NCBI RefSeq assembly: GCF_901709675.1
Contig: NC_051099.1
Coordinates: forward strand, 4,962,001-5,026,000
Direction of reading: 5' to 3'
Origin: Syngnathus acus
Taxonomy: Eukaryota; Chordata; Actinopteri; Syngnathiformes; Syngnathidae
DNA: 64,000 bases
Both the position numbers and the translations under genes were made by a program. How positions within the stretch are numbered: the first letter of the stretch is position 1; every line of letters begins with the position of its first letter. Of the stretch, positions 28,333 through 41,440 are shown piece by piece. The notes below the pieces were generated by a model. That model had not been told where the DNA came from and did no database searches. It was given only the letters and a program-made list of their open reading frames with translations.

Positions 28333-29274
28333 GGTGGATGTTCGTTGGAAAGATGATAGTAATGAAGAATTCTGTGAACATAATTTGCTTTTCAAGAGAA
28401 GACAGCTGAAAGAACAAAGTAGCGGACTTGAGGAAAAAGGCTTAAGCACTTAGACTTGATCATTCATTTTTCACAAAAGGATTTCTACAGAGTGAAACTT
28501 AAATGGGGTCTTAATTGACAAAATCCTTCCTTTGGATATCGGCGAGAAATGGAAAGAAAAAAAACTCAAAGAAAAAGGGGGTCATTATAAAACAAGATGC
28601 TTCTATTACTGTGCTTCTGAAATGCTAATTTATTGGTGAGCATTTGTTGTGATGCACTTGTTTAATTAATCCTCAACATGTCGACAGAGAGATGAAAGTG
28701 TAAAAAGAAACCTGTAGGGAAACTCATTTGCTCCCATTTTGGCATCAGCGAGTGTGTAAATGTGGCAGCAAGAATTTTGTAGCCATTCAAATCGCTCACT
28801 CAATAACAACTTGGAGTGAGTTTTTCTCTTTTGTAGTTGAATGAATCACAAAATGCCAGTGGGGAGAAAAAGAGAAAGCCTTGTAACCACGTATTTTGGA
28901 CTTTCCACCCAGCAGTCCATCAATATGTGTGGGCACTTAAACCAAATCGATGTCTCCCGGAAGGGAACTAATTCCCGAGGCCTTGCGCTTTGTCTAGGAA
29001 CCAGCACCTTTTGTTACTTAACATCAATCTGCCATGGTGAGAATAAAAGGAGCACAATCAGGTTAGTGACAGGTACACTTCCCTGAGATAACATTATTTA
29101 CTTCCAGATGAGGCCAACTGTTGCCCCTGCACATATCTGGGAGATCAAATTTATGAAATATATCATATTCCCAATGCTACTAAATTGACATCCATAGCAT
29201 CCATATTTTTTTAACGTGCTTTTTACATTTTATTACTAATTGCTATTGTTTGAATTTGTTTTTAACTTGTTTTT

Positions 29275-29340
29275 AATTCTTTGTAAAGTGACCTTGAGTG
29301 ACCTGAAAGGTGCTTCTAAATAAAATTTATTATTATTATA
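29275..29340 (+). mobile_element. LINE 3'-tail-like fragment (AAATTTATTATTATTAT end)
   Basis: TGTAAAGTGACCTTGAGTGA, then CCTGAAAGGTGCTTCTAAAT and AAAATTTATTATTATTAT, resemble the 3' tail of a widespread vertebrate LINE, ending in a short ATT microsatellite. Only the tail is recognisable. Confidence 0.5.
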
Positions 29341-30094
29341 GTGTTTTTTTTTTAAAATTACTTCACTTTTTTCTCTTTCCTTAAATAAGACCTCAAAATA
29401 GTTTTCTTCTAATATCTGCACGCCTGCCAAGATGTGACATTAGCTCTCAATTTTCAAGTTATTTGGCAGGAGACCCAACAGAAAGCTTCAGTGAGCCACT
29501 CAGTTGTTGTTGTTATTTTAATAAATGCTTTAATTTGCATATAAAGAGTGAAAAATGAAGTGGAATATCGCTGGAATCAATTCGACAGGAGACTAAAGGT
29601 TGTGAAAAGCTTGTTACATGTAAGCAAAGCTAATGTGACAGAAAAGTCCCCAAGCGCAATACCTATTAAGCCATGACAACATCTGTCGTTTAGCATATGT
29701 CCTCTAACTTGATCTCAATAATGTATCCAGGGCTTAGAATACATTTACATAAAACTTGTTTGAGATTGGGTCACTGCTAGGCACACTCAAGATCTTGATT
29801 CGCCTGGCTGCTTATGAATATTAAACACCACATGATCTCCACGAAGTGCTCTTGGGATTAAAACTGCAATTCTCGCTGGATCAAAGTAGAACATGATGTG
29901 TTCTGAACCGAAACAAGGCGAGCTGATTGTCAATACTAGTGACAGCTAGGGGTCATTTTGTGGGTCTCACGGTTTTTCCTTTAATGTGATCAAGAGTTAC
30001 TGCATTTTTTCCAATTAATCGACAAATAGATCCAAAGCATTTGGACAATCCTGAGAATCCATCCATGAGGTTCTAGGGTAGCGGTTCTTAACCT

Positions 30095-30400
30095 ACTGTA
30101 TTTTCCGCACTATAAAGCGCACCGGATTATAAGGCGCACCTTCAATGAATGGCCCATTTTAAAACTTTGTCCATATATAAGGTGCACCGGATTATAAGGC
30201 GCACCTTCAATGAATGGCCCATTTTAGAATTTTGTCCATATATAAGGCGCACCGGATTATAAGGCGCACCTTCAAAGAATGGCCCATTTTAAAACTTTGT
30301 CCATATATAAGATATATACATTTGGCCCGCGGGCCGGACTTTGTACACGCCTGCTGTAGTGGCTCGATATTGGTCCATATATATAGTGCGGAAAATACGG
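30095..30400 (+). mobile_element. CCGTATTTTCC MITE, composite subfamily, copy 4
   Basis: TA flanks both sides; ends are CTGTATTTTCCGCACTATA and its counterpart GTGCGGAAAATACGG. The interior is not the AT-rich core of copy 1. It holds about three tandem ~64-bp units (GGCGCACCTTCAATGAATGG then CCCATTTTAAAACTTTGTCC), followed by GGCCCGCGGGCCGGACTTTG and TACACGCCTGCTG. The last part is the reverse complement of a hAT-type terminus (CAGGCGTGTCCAAAGTCCGG). The same composite arrangement recurs at 39531 and 43905. Confidence 0.85.
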
Positions 30401-31853
30401 TAGGTTAGCCGAAATGCTGACTTTCCATCGAAGAAACCAAAGAACCGTTTCTCAGTAATTATTCTGTATGCTGACTGTATAAACAATTGTGATGGGATCA
30501 TGAATAGCATTAGATCCATTTTAGCGACGTTGCTTTTCATTTTAACACTCCATTTCACATCTCGCCTTCATTACCTGTGGCAATCTGTTTCACGCTGCTG
30601 CGATTACACAAAACTAATTGTTGTTGTTGTATTTACACATTTAGGAGGGTATCCAGTGGAGCAGAACAAGCAGAGAAAAAATGTAAGGCAGGGAAAAGTG
30701 CACATCTTCATCATACTGCACTTTTATCCGAGGACTCGCGAGTGCCAAGTGTTTTCATAAAGCAAGTTAATCCATCACACTTCAGAATCCCCCATGGGAC
30801 AACACGAGCACAGCAGAGAGAATTGCTAAGTCATATCTCGCTTCAGCAAAAGCTTCCTACACGCACAATTCAAAACTGGATGCATCATACATAAGCTTAA
30901 AAAATAAATAAAATGCATAACAATGGAAAATAAAATCTGTCATCCATGTTCAATATTCATTTTCTCATTAATTGCAAAAAGCTTTTTTTCCATTGATACC
31001 TCCTGAGACAGAGAGGATGGACCACAATGGGCTTTTATTTTGTCGGGTTCAGCAGCCTGGGGCGATTAAACCTTCAGCCACGATTGATTTGGTCAGGAGG
31101 TGCTTCACCCTGTGTTGTTATAATTTATTGGCCAGAATCTGATTCAATAGTAACATTGTGAGGGTTTCACCGTTATCACCTCAGTCCATAAGAAGAACAT
31201 CTCATTATGGTCGTCTAGCCTCCGACCGAGGCTTCCCTTTGGACACATTTCCGCTGACAGCCTGTGGCCCCAGTCAGCGTTTTATTGGCAAACAATCCAA
31301 GTTGTTTCCTCGCAGGTAATTTCATATGACACTCGTTGAACGTGATATATCATTTTGACTGCCTCGACGGTGCCATCTGCGCAAGATCTCACTTCAAAGT
31401 GACAGACGAGGGAAATTGAAAAGAATTGAGCCAAGCAACGAGAGTCTGTAAAGTGTAATTGGGTGGCTCGCTCTTAGCGCAAGAAGGGAAATTACAGGGC
31501 CATGACTGTATCAAGCCGCCGTGTAGACGGTCAGCAGAAAAGTGGATTTTTGCAGAGTGCGCCATTCAGTCTGCTGAGCTGCTCCTGTTCATTGACCGGA
31601 ACTGAGGCTTTATCAAGACACATGCGGTCGATGGATTTTCTCTTTAAACACTTATGCGGTTATCTCAGGCAAGCTTTTCTGCAGACTATGACTAATGAAA
31701 AACACCACAGGGCAAAAAAAACAAACAAACACATGAAATCTTTAAAAGTTTTACCAACAAGTGGTCATTATAAATTAACTGCTGTAAAATATTTTGGTGT
31801 GGAGTTTTACAAGCTCTGAAATTGGAAATTAAAGTTTAAATTTCACATGGTTA
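30401..31853. other. Intergenic sequence, no gene seen
   Basis: No coding gene is supported. 31010-31330 is less AT-rich than its flanks and repeat-free, with GTTTTATTGGC and CCGCTGACAGCC motifs, and looks like a candidate conserved non-coding block. Confidence 0.4.
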
Positions 31854-32307
31854 CCGTATTTTCCGGACTAAAAGGCGCACCGGACTATAAGGCGCACCTT
31901 CAATGAATGGCCCATTTTAAAACGTTGTCCCTATATAAGGCGCACCAGACTATAAGGCGCACCTTCAATGAATGGCCCATTTTAAAACGTTGTCCCTATA
32001 TAAGGCGCACCGGACTATAAGCCGCACCATTAATGCATCATGTCAGATTTTTAATCCAAATCAAATCATTCTCCATTTTATCTTTTTTATTTCAACTTCA
32101 GATGCAACAAATTACTTTATAATGATCCATAGTCTTTTTGATTCATGATTCATAGTCTTGAGCGGCCCACTTATGATTTCATGACACAATGCTTCGGGCC
32201 AGTTTAAATTTAGTCCATATATAAGGCGCACCGGACTATAAGGCGCACTGTCGGCTTTTGAGAAAATTTTAGGTTTTTAGGTGCACCTTATAGTCCGGAA
32301 AATACGG
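31854..32307 (+). mobile_element. CCGTATTTTCC MITE, copy 5 (extra internal unit)
   Basis: At 454 bp this is the longest copy, with TA on both sides. The CCTTCAATGAATGGCCCATT unit occurs twice in tandem, against once in copies 1 and 2, which explains the length. The core and right end match copy 1. Confidence 0.9.
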
Positions 32308-35300
32308 TATATCAGATATAAAATCTGCCATTATTTGACTGCGGTTTCTGTAGTAGGCTTTAGCTTGACACATGTTATTAAATTCATTAACATAGTCATT
32401 CCTCTCTCTTTTGCCCTTTCATCTCCGAAAGATCTGCAATTAATCTCCATTATTTTATGAGCGATTTTATGTATTAATATGGCAACCACTATCACTTTAT
32501 TGCCCTTTTACGGCACCCTTTCAAATTGCATTTTTCCTGACTTTTGCTTTGGCAAATTAAATAAAATAAGCCTAAATTCAAGGTCATTGGCAGGGTTAAC
32601 ATTCATATGATGAGTTCTATGGACGCTTTCAACCACGATGACCTCCACCAGCCACAGATACTTAAATCTCACCACTTTACTTAAAATAGAGCCGTCAATG
32701 TGAATTGCTTTCCACTGCAAATTCAATTCTATTGCTCCTGCAGTCATTAAACAACAGGTCGAGGAATATTTATCCACACACTTGTTCATTTAGTAGGCTC
32801 AATATTTTTCACATAGAGGTGCTCCGTTGGCTTTGTCCTGACAGATTGGGGCTAGAGTAGCCTCTGAAAGGCCAAAGCTCCAATTACGCACAGCCTTTGC
32901 TCCTTAAATGTCAAGCTACTTTACATTAGCTATCGTGCAATGGCATTCAAATCGCATTAGCCCCAATCCAGCCGCAATCTATCAGATGCCTTTGTGCGGC
33001 TCCTCAGTTAAAACATCGATGGTTCATCGCGTTGTTTTTTGTGTTCACAGTGTCGTCTGCCAAAACGAGGATTTACTTGATTACAAGAACTTGCAATAAT
33101 TTCAAGTGAGAGCATTTATTTTCTAGTACAGTGTGTGTTACAGTGGCTAAAAAACAAATATTCAAAATGAAAAGAAAAGTCCTACTGGTTTTAAAAAGTC
33201 ATTTTAAAGATTTGGTTCAGTGTTTGCCCCATGGTTGATCACAATTCACCCTGACACAAAATTCTATCTCTGTTTCAAATGCTATTTTAAGTACAAATTA
33301 AACTACAGTAATTTCAAGGTTGTGATTTTCTGAGGGGTAAGACAAACTTTTAAAGGTCAACTTAAATAGATTCCAAAGCCTCTCGTAGGGTGTAAGAAAT
33401 AATCAATTAGATGAGTTCGTTCGTTCATCTTCCTCATTTCTTTTGAAATTCACCTAATAATTCCATAATTTCCCAATGATCAAAACTCCTACTCCGAAAT
33501 GACATTCTCAATGAGACTTGCTGTCCATTTCCAATGCTACATTTCAGTCACATTCCACACTGGCCTATCAAAGATGTTATCAATGTTAAACTATGTAAAA
33601 TTGCTTCACAAGCACATCTGTCCTTGACTATCTGAAATTATCTCCTATCTGCCACTTAAAGGTTAAACATTGCTTGGTGTTATCTCAAGGTTGTGGAATT
33701 CATCCAACAGCAGCATGGTCAAAACAGTCATGCATCCCTAGAAACCAAAAAGTCATTTATCTTCACATTCAATTTTTATCTTTGCATTAAATGTATTTAT
33801 TTAGGATTAATGGCATGCAATTACAATATTCTAAATAAAAAAATAAAAAAATAAAAATTCCAATAATGACGACAGGAGGAAATGCATCAACATCTGCAAC
33901 ATGTTATCACTAAATACCAGGCAGAAGCTTCAACTTGTTGACTTAATGTGATAATTGTTGGAAATGACTCCACTCAACCAGAGGTTGAGTAAATGAAATA
34001 AACCCAAGGCAGCTGACTTTCACTGGTGTCACGCTTATAGAAACATAAGGAGGACGATAATGAACAGCACTAAACCTCGCTACCTATATTTAACGTTGGG
34101 CTGCAAACTGTTAGTTAAATACAGCGCGTATATTGGCAAAGACGGCATAAGTGAGACTACATTAAATGTGAGCTCTCTCGTGAAAGTAAACAATGCTTTA
34201 AAAACAACACAACTCATTAAATAAAGTCATGAATGATGTTACATTAATATTCATGTTCTTCTTGACAGTATAAAATTCCAGAGAGTGCCTAAATTCTCAC
34301 GACTGCCTCGTAACATTTCGGTACAACCCAACGTCTGAGCAGATTAATTTAAATAATCCAAAAATCAGTGAGTTAACAATACAGACAATCTTCATCAAGT
34401 ATATCACATCCCAAGAAGCAAACACTACATCATCACATCTGATATAAAGATGTAATAACTTTGTAATTAAGCAGACTGTGTTTAGAAGAGGGCCTCTAAT
34501 TGGTAATGATGTCGACGCTATTCTCCTTTATGTCTATCAATCCAGAGATTGGTTGTAACAACAAATGAGAAAAGATGATTAAATTGGGGCGTTTAATAAT
34601 ATCAACAGATAAGGCACAGGTCGACTCTGCAGTTATTTCACTCCACATTGTGCACAGGGTTAGCGATAAAGACCCACCAGCAGGTATCATTCATCTCCTA
34701 ATTTAATCAGATTACTGATGAGTGTAGTTAATTAAAGAACTACACATTTCCTTATCCATTTGGTTAATTGGATTGACTTCTTATTGGCCGTAAAGGAAAT
34801 GTCACATTTCATTTCACGCATATTGACATGCGGCTGATGACATTGTGACATTCATAAAATGGAAAATTAGGAGACTTCGTTTTTTTTTTTTCATCTCTCA
34901 GTATTATGTTTTAGGCCCGCCCCCTCATTTAAATAACGTTTTTTTTTCTTTCCACCGCTTGCTATTAATTCGAATTGATTTTAAATAAGCAGAAACCTTA
35001 ATAGTGTTGACTAATCAATAGATTTAAATCACATCGCTACACGTCACCTGGAACCATTCAAAAGTCTAAGAGTAATAATTGATCATTTAAAGTCTGATGC
35101 TACAGAACATGAAAGATTTCACGCCGGCAGCAGTTTGAGACGGGAGGATGATAGTGCTGATGTAATAATTAGCTCGGCAATGGAGGTGATGAAGGTTTTC
35201 ATTGTGTTCACTTTTATGGAACAGACAGACAACTCCTGGGGGATTGAGAGGTCTGTTAGCTTTCATTCCTTATACTAAAATTTTAATCTGATAGGAGTGA

Positions 35301-36906
35301 TGGCGCAATAAGTGACCAAAAGGTGGTCAGATGATTAATACAGTCATTTTTTTTTTCCAAGGTGCAAGAGGATTTATCTGAGCCTGATTATCGATATGCA
35401 TGTGCCCCATTAATACTAACAATGTTTGCTTACACAAAAATCTCTCACCACAAAATCCATTTTAGATATTTGATATCGAGAATATTCTTGAATGGCTACG
35501 TAAGACTTTAAATGAGATTTCCCGCTGAGTGTTTTTTATTTCTTCGAACTTGTATTTCTTGTCCACGTCGGTGAAGCTTTCTGCAAATTCACCTTGTCTT
35601 CCCCTCTAGCTCTGGCAAGAAAATAAATGAACTGCTGCTCTTGCTTTCTGTACGCCTGCCATGCCTCTTCCACATTGCACCGGGGTTATGTTTAATGAAA
35701 CAAACATCAACCCTTCTGCACAGGCGATGTGCTGCGGTCATCTTGCAATGTGCTTGTCCTCGGATGACTGGGTTGAGGGAGAGTAAGAAGCCGACAAATA
35801 GGAGAAAAAGTGAGTTGCTCCAGCCTCCGCTAGACAGCATTTGCTAACAAATCAATGAGTACCTTTAAATTAAAAGCTAATTGGGCACGTGTAATTCAAT
35901 TACCCAGTCCAGGTGGGGGTTTAAGTCATTCACGACATCTTTGACGTCTTTCGGCGTCATTGGCAGTGAATGAGTGAGTTGGGAGCTTCAGATCAGGGGA
36001 TGCTTTGAGAATAATTGTCAATTTGTTGTGTATATGTGAAGCCCTTTGAGACTGCTTGTGATTTAGGGCTAAATAAATAAACTTGACTTGACTTGACTTG
36101 AAATGAGTCACTTGATTAGAAATGATCTGCATACTAGACAGAAAATGGAATTTTAAATACATATTTAACAGTCAATTGAATCTTTCATAGGCCTTTTCAA
36201 GACATTGCATTTGATTGCAGCTTGAGTGTTTCACTGCTTGCTGTTGATACATTCAATGCACACTTGGTGCTTTTAAGTACCTTTGGCTCTTGAGATGATT
36301 TTTTTTTTTTTTTAAGAAGCAAAAATGACCCAGGGGGAAAGACTACATGCCTCTCTGCATGAAATGTATGTGAAGAATATCAACAGGCCGGAGTTGACGG
36401 GAGGCGCAACACTGCCCCCATGTGAGAGCTGTCGCTGTATATCGCAGCTCATCCTTTTCTTTATCTCTTCTGGCAGCCTTCTATCAGCAAAAATCCATTA
36501 CATGCATCATCCGTGTTTGACACCTGCTACTGCGAGCAGGACTCTTTTATGGCAAAGGGCTTTATGTGGCTTTCTGTTGTCAAGCTTAAATCCCCATGAC
36601 TCAAGCCCCTGACACATTCCCTCCTTGTTTACAGCGAGGAGCCTGCTGCCAGTACATTTCATGTCAGTCAGCAAAAGCACGACAATCCCGGTGACAAAAG
36701 TATGTCAGGCAAGTCAGACTGAAGAGCTCTCCCTCAAAGACTGGACTAGAGGAACAGATTTTGCTGTCTGTCTTACATAAGAGGGGTGGCTGGTTGGAGT
36801 TGGTAAAATAGGATTTTGTATTTTTTATGTTATTCATCTTACTGACCTTTCGCGTGTCGTGTGGCCGTTTTAAAAGAGCAACCTCAGGAAAAAAAAATAG
36901 GAACTA
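32308..36906. other. Intergenic sequence with candidate conserved non-coding DNA
   Basis: No gene is supported. 32880-33060 is a repeat-free block with GCTCCAATTACGCACAGCC, AATGGCATTCAAATCGCATT and AGCCGCAATCTATCAGATGC, of the kind often conserved between fishes. 35993-36100 is a LINE/SINE tail (listed separately). Poly-T runs occur near 34880 and 36299-36314. Confidence 0.45.
35993..36100 (+). mobile_element. LINE/SINE 3' fragment with (ACTTG)n tail
   Basis: CAGGGGATGCTTTGAGAATA, then GAAGCCCTTTGAGACTGCTT and GTGATTTAGGGCTAAATAAA, end in AACTTGACTTGACTTGACTTG. The same sequence occurs in reverse complement at 41205-41316, so this is one retroposon family in both orientations. Only the 3' end is present. 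Confidence 0.7.
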
Positions 36907-37318
36907 CCATATTTTCCGGACTATAAGGCGCACCGGACTATAAGGTGCACCTTCAATGAATGGCCCATTTTAAAACTTTGTCCTTATATAAGGCCCACCG
37001 GACTATAAGGCGCACCATTAATGCATCATATCAGATTTTTAATCCAAATCAAATCATTCTCCATTTCATCTTTTTTATTTCAATTTCAGATGCAACAAAT
37101 TACTTTATAATCACAAAATAATGATCCATAGTATTTTTGATTCATGATTCATAGTCTTCAGGGGGCCACTTATGATTGATTTCATGACACAATGCTTCGG
37201 GCCAGTTTAAATGTAGGAATTTGGTCCATATATAAGGCGCACCGGACTATAAGGCGCACTGTCGGCTTTTGAGAAAATTTTATGTTTTTAGGTGCGCCTT
37301 ATAGTCCGGAAAATACGG
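36907..37318 (+). mobile_element. CCGTATTTTCC MITE, copy 6
   Basis: A 412-bp copy flanked by TA on both sides. The left end is CCATATTTTCCGGACTATA (one change); the right end is perfect. The core matches copy 1 throughout. Confidence 0.9.
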
Positions 37319-39530
37319 TAAAGTAATAGTGTTACGTATTTCTACGGTGAGATTTTTTTTTCACAAATATTCCCCGGATATTATGCTGCGTCGGGAATAA
37401 AAGCAAGCTCCACATTTCCTTGTTTTAGCACGATAGCGGCTTTTGTTCTTAAAATAGTCCGTCTTGTGATTCAAAGTCAGGGTGGAATAGTGAGAACAAT
37501 GAGACACCATCAAAGCGGTCTCTTCAGACTCACTTAAGGTAGAAAAAAGGTAGTGAGAGGAGGATAGCGTTGAGAAAATATAAGTCTCGCTGGATCACAC
37601 GGGGGAAATTGTTCCTTGCATATTTTTCAGTAAATCATGTTAGATTGAGTCACTGTGGCAAGCACTGAAAGATAAGCTCCCTTAATGACTTGGAAAATGT
37701 TTGTCTCAAGTGATTGCAGAGCTCACCGTGCAAATAATATTGAAATCGGCTCACTAGTGTGTGTGTGCTCTTAATAGGTGGCTGAGGGATAGCACTCAAT
37801 TAGTATTTAGACTGACATAATGAGAACCCCTCGTTCTACACATTTACCATTATGTTAAAGACAAATTACTGTCATTATAAAGACCCCCAAAAAGGCAATA
37901 TGGCGTATTAATTCGGTCCGACTTTGGCTAATCTTCAATCCACTTTTTTTCCAATGCCGACATCTTTCTAGCTGCTTCCACTGGAATTCACAATGTCTTT
38001 TTCCAGCGTCATATTCTATTGGGATTCCAGTTGAACCTCATCTGGCAACATGTCCTGCACACTAACACACTTCTTTCTCGCACTCTCGGCTTCTAAAGCA
38101 ATCCCGCAGTTCCGCTCCGGGTACCATGTCATTAGCTTTGTCCAAATCTACAAGGACAAAATTCTGATCTTAACCGTACTACTTCACCAATGCCCTAAAA
38201 GCAAATAATGCATACGCAAATCCGCCATTCCGTCCTGAGTGTAGTCTCGAACTCCATTGTGTGACTCATATTTATTCTCTCCTCTACACTTTCCACAACT
38301 CTGCACATTTCCCTTGTACAATACGACTGCATCAGCAACAACGTGACATATAATAATCGGGCCATCGCTATTTATTCACCACATAAAAAATGCCAGCCGC
38401 CTCATCTGTCCGCAGTTTTAAGTTGTGTATGAAAATGTTCCTTTTTCACAATCACACAGTTTTTTCACAGTCTTATTCATCAGCAAACGCATTTGCTCCA
38501 AATTTAGTCTTCAGCGGGTTGTAATTATTCCAAACGATTTGTGGAAATTTGTTCGAAAGATCTGCATAAGCTGAGATAAACATTGTTACAAAACTATGGC
38601 AATTAAAGCATTTTCACAAGGCTAATTAAGGATCTTCAGCTGTTGTGTTAATTGTTTTAGTTTTCATATATATGGTGCAAATGAATGTAATCTGGAAAAA
38701 TAAACATCTAGTCAAACAAATGTGCAGGGATAAGAGACTATGGTGATTTTCTTTTTTTAACAAATGAAAGCCCTCGTGAACCAGAGCCTTTCCTGGTACG
38801 CCATCACGGTCAGCTTTAATTACAAGCTGCTTAAACGTGTCTGAGCAGTTTGCAGCGTGACAGCCGCCTTGCCTGCCTGCGTAGTTTATTGAACAGGAGG
38901 ATGTCAGTGAATTTGGCTTGGTGGGTGACAACGTAGGCCCCTCAAGATAATGCTTCATGATATTCTCTCCTCCACACTAGCAGAGATGATTAACGGCAAG
39001 CTGTCAGCGCAGCGTGAAATCGATGCCTTATATACTCTTTTGTCTTTCCCTGACTTCCTCATTTACAAATTTACAACCATTTAACACCCAAGTGTGTCAC
39101 GTTGGACAAAAGAGAGGTGCATTCATCTCCAGAGGACAAAGACCGCCACAAATGGGTCGACTCGTCAGGATCTGTCGGCGTGAGTCGAATGACTTATTTA
39201 GAATGTCTCGATGGAGATGGTGGACAGTAGAGAAAATATAGCTGAACGTTCTCGCTGGAGTATATTGCTGGGAGTTTCCATCAAATAGTGATGGTGCAAT
39301 GGTATTTAAGTCCGACTCAGTTGTTGTCAGCCTAACATCTTTCCATTTTCCGTACTGCTTCCATCCGTCCATCTGATATCGCATGTCAGTCTGCAGAGAT
39401 TACCTGTCAATCAACACGCTTGCAGACAACAAGTGACAAGTACCGGAAGAGTCTCTATCTATCCATTATATGAATCTAATTCTTGCAGTTTCCTGTCTAC
39501 GCACAATCATCCCGTCAATTACATAAATTA
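37319..39530. other. Intergenic sequence, no gene seen
   Basis: No gene or clear repeat. 38790-38940 (around CTTTAATTACAAGCTGCTTA and GCAGCGTGACAGCCGCC) is a repeat-free, less AT-rich block that may be conserved non-coding DNA. Confidence 0.45.
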
Positions 39531-39802
39531 CCGTATTTTCCGCACTATAAGGCGCACCTAAAAACCTCCAATTTTCTCAAAAGCCGACAGTGCGCCTTAT
39601 AATCAGGTGTGCCTTATATATGGACCAATATTGAGCCACTACAGCAGGCGTGTCCAAAGTCCGGCCCGTGGGCCAAATGTATATATTTTATATATGGACA
39701 AAGTTTTAAAATGGGCCATTCATTGAAGGTGCGCCTTATAATCCGGTGCGCCTTATATATGGACAAAGTTTTAAAATGGGCCTTACAGTGCGGAAAATAC
39801 GG
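39531..39802 (-). mobile_element. CCGTATTTTCC MITE, composite subfamily, copy 7
   Basis: TA flanks both sides. This copy is reversed relative to copies 4 and 8: it starts CCGTATTTTCCGCACTATA and ends CAGTGCGGAAAATACGG. The interior contains CAGCAGGCGTGTCCAAAGTC then CGGCCCGTGGGCC, the captured hAT-type terminus in forward orientation. Two long open frames on opposite strands here are by-products of the repeat. Confidence 0.85.
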
Positions 39803-41008
39803 TAGTGATGATCCTATCTTTATTATATTCTGCTTCACTTTAGCAAATGTTGGACTACCGACAAAACGTGGGCGTAAGTTCGTTAAAATCCACACGAGAT
39901 CATTCACCACAAAAAATATATTTTCCAGAGGCCATTTCGCTAACAACCTCTTGTCAGCTATTGAGCCAAAATATGATCATTAAAAATTCATAGTGTCTGT
40001 TTAAGCACTGTATCAGATTTTGATCGCCTGCTCAAGAGGTGTCCAAAAGTGAAAAACTGTTACTTTCCTAATAGCCGAACTTATTACGGCTTAAATGAAT
40101 CTCATCGGGCCAGCAGATTTAGCCATCACTATTGATAATATCCGCCTTTTATAAAGCTGGCGATTTCTTTTATTTGCACTTTGTCGTTTCTGCCGTCTGC
40201 AAGTGGAAAGCTGGCCTCGGTAATCACCAGTAATAAATTAAGCCCCATACAGCTGTCACATCTCATTTAGACTCATTTGCACATCATTGTGTTTGTTTAT
40301 GTTCACCATGGTCGAGGGGAGGAAAGAAAAGCTTTGACTGGCAAATTGCTGGAATTAATGGATTTTTGCTGACATCCTTATTCCCCTGGAATAAAATACT
40401 TTCTCAATTTCCTCTGGCAGGAAGGCAACACGGTGGACGGATCCAAAAGCCCCAAACACAGCTGTCACGCTTCAACACACATGGTTAATACACAGCTTAG
40501 TTATGTGTGTGTATGTGTGTGGGTTTGGACACTCTTCCACTTTCAAGTTGCCCCCAAGTGACGGACTCTGAACAGGTGCAGCCATACTGTTTGCCCTCCA
40601 GCTCACTGTTAACGTCTTGAGATTACTCCCACTCTTGCTTCCCTCCACCAAGCAAACCTCAAACAGTAACAAAATTAGTGGGACAATTATGTGCAATAAC
40701 AAGCTTCTTGTCAGGAACTCAATCCATCTGGTTTAGTGGTCTAACTGCAAGTCCAAAGGCTATCAACTGTGTCGGGCTAGCTGGCACTGACCTGACCAAG
40801 AAATCTGGCAGGAAAGGCTTTGCTGCTCGCTTTCATCAATCACTCGTGCGCCATCATCACACATCTCACAAATCAGCGCTCTGCTCTGGAAGTCATTTAG
40901 CTCACAGCTAGGCACATTAATCCAGTCCTGATGACACGTTGACAGTAAACACAGTAGATTGGATTCTGCTTTTTAAGAAAACGCCACAAGTCCAGTTTCC
41001 GTGTCTCA
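39803..41008. other. Intergenic sequence, no gene seen
   Basis: A GT-rich microsatellite lies at about 40502-40522. 40150-40310 (around GCAAGTGGAAAGCTGGCCTC and ACAGCTGTCACATCTCATTT) is repeat-free and may be conserved non-coding DNA. The short open frames here are unrecognised. Confidence 0.45.
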
Positions 41009-41204
41009 TCTAGAGCACGGATGTTAAACCCAAGGCTCGGGGGCCAGATCCGGCCCGCCACGTCATTTCATGTGGCCCGCAAAGTCAAAATCATGACTGT
41101 CAACTCAATGTTTCGTGTTAAAATACCAAAACTCTCAATTGTATTTCCAAGTAAATTTCCCAGCTGTGGGATGAATAAAGTTCTATCATCATCATCATCA
41201 TCAT

Positions 41205-41440
41205 CAAGTCAAGTTTATTTGCATAGCCCTGAATCACAAGCAGTCTCAAAGGGCTTTACATGTACATAAAAAAATTAAAAAAAGACAATTATTCTCAAAG
41301 CATCCCCTGACCCTGACCCTAACCCTAACCCTAACCCTACCAGGGGAAAAATGAGAAACCTTGAGAAGGGACCACAGATGGGAGGATCCCCCTTTCAGGA
41401 TCACCAGGCTGCAATGGATGCAATGATCATCATCATTTTA
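41205..41440 (-). mobile_element. Retroposon 3' fragment nested in hAT copy 3
   Basis: TCAAGTCAAGTTTATTTGC, then TCACAAGCAGTCTCAAAGGG and CTTTACATG, are the reverse complement of the fragment at 35993-36100. It then runs beyond that copy into a telomere-like CCCTAA tract and AGAAGGGACCACAGATGGGA then GGATCCCCC, a string I associate with common teleost retroposons. The right edge is approximate. Confidence 0.6.
41305..41340. repeat. Telomere-like (CCCTAA)n tract
   Basis: CCCTGACCCTGACCCTAACC continues as exact CCCTAA units over 41317-41338. The tract lies inside the retroposon fragment, not at a chromosome end. Confidence 0.9.

Larger units (their letters stand above)
27801..30094. other. Intergenic sequence, no gene seen
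   Basis: Apart from the poly-T run and the LINE tail I see no gene or repeat. The open frame 28841-29086 (plus) has no recognisable domain. Confidence 0.5.

Noticed and set aside
39609-39983. Long open frames on both strands (about 110-124 codons)
   Set aside because: They lie largely within MITE copy 7; the translated strings repeat the MITE units and occur wherever the element does.
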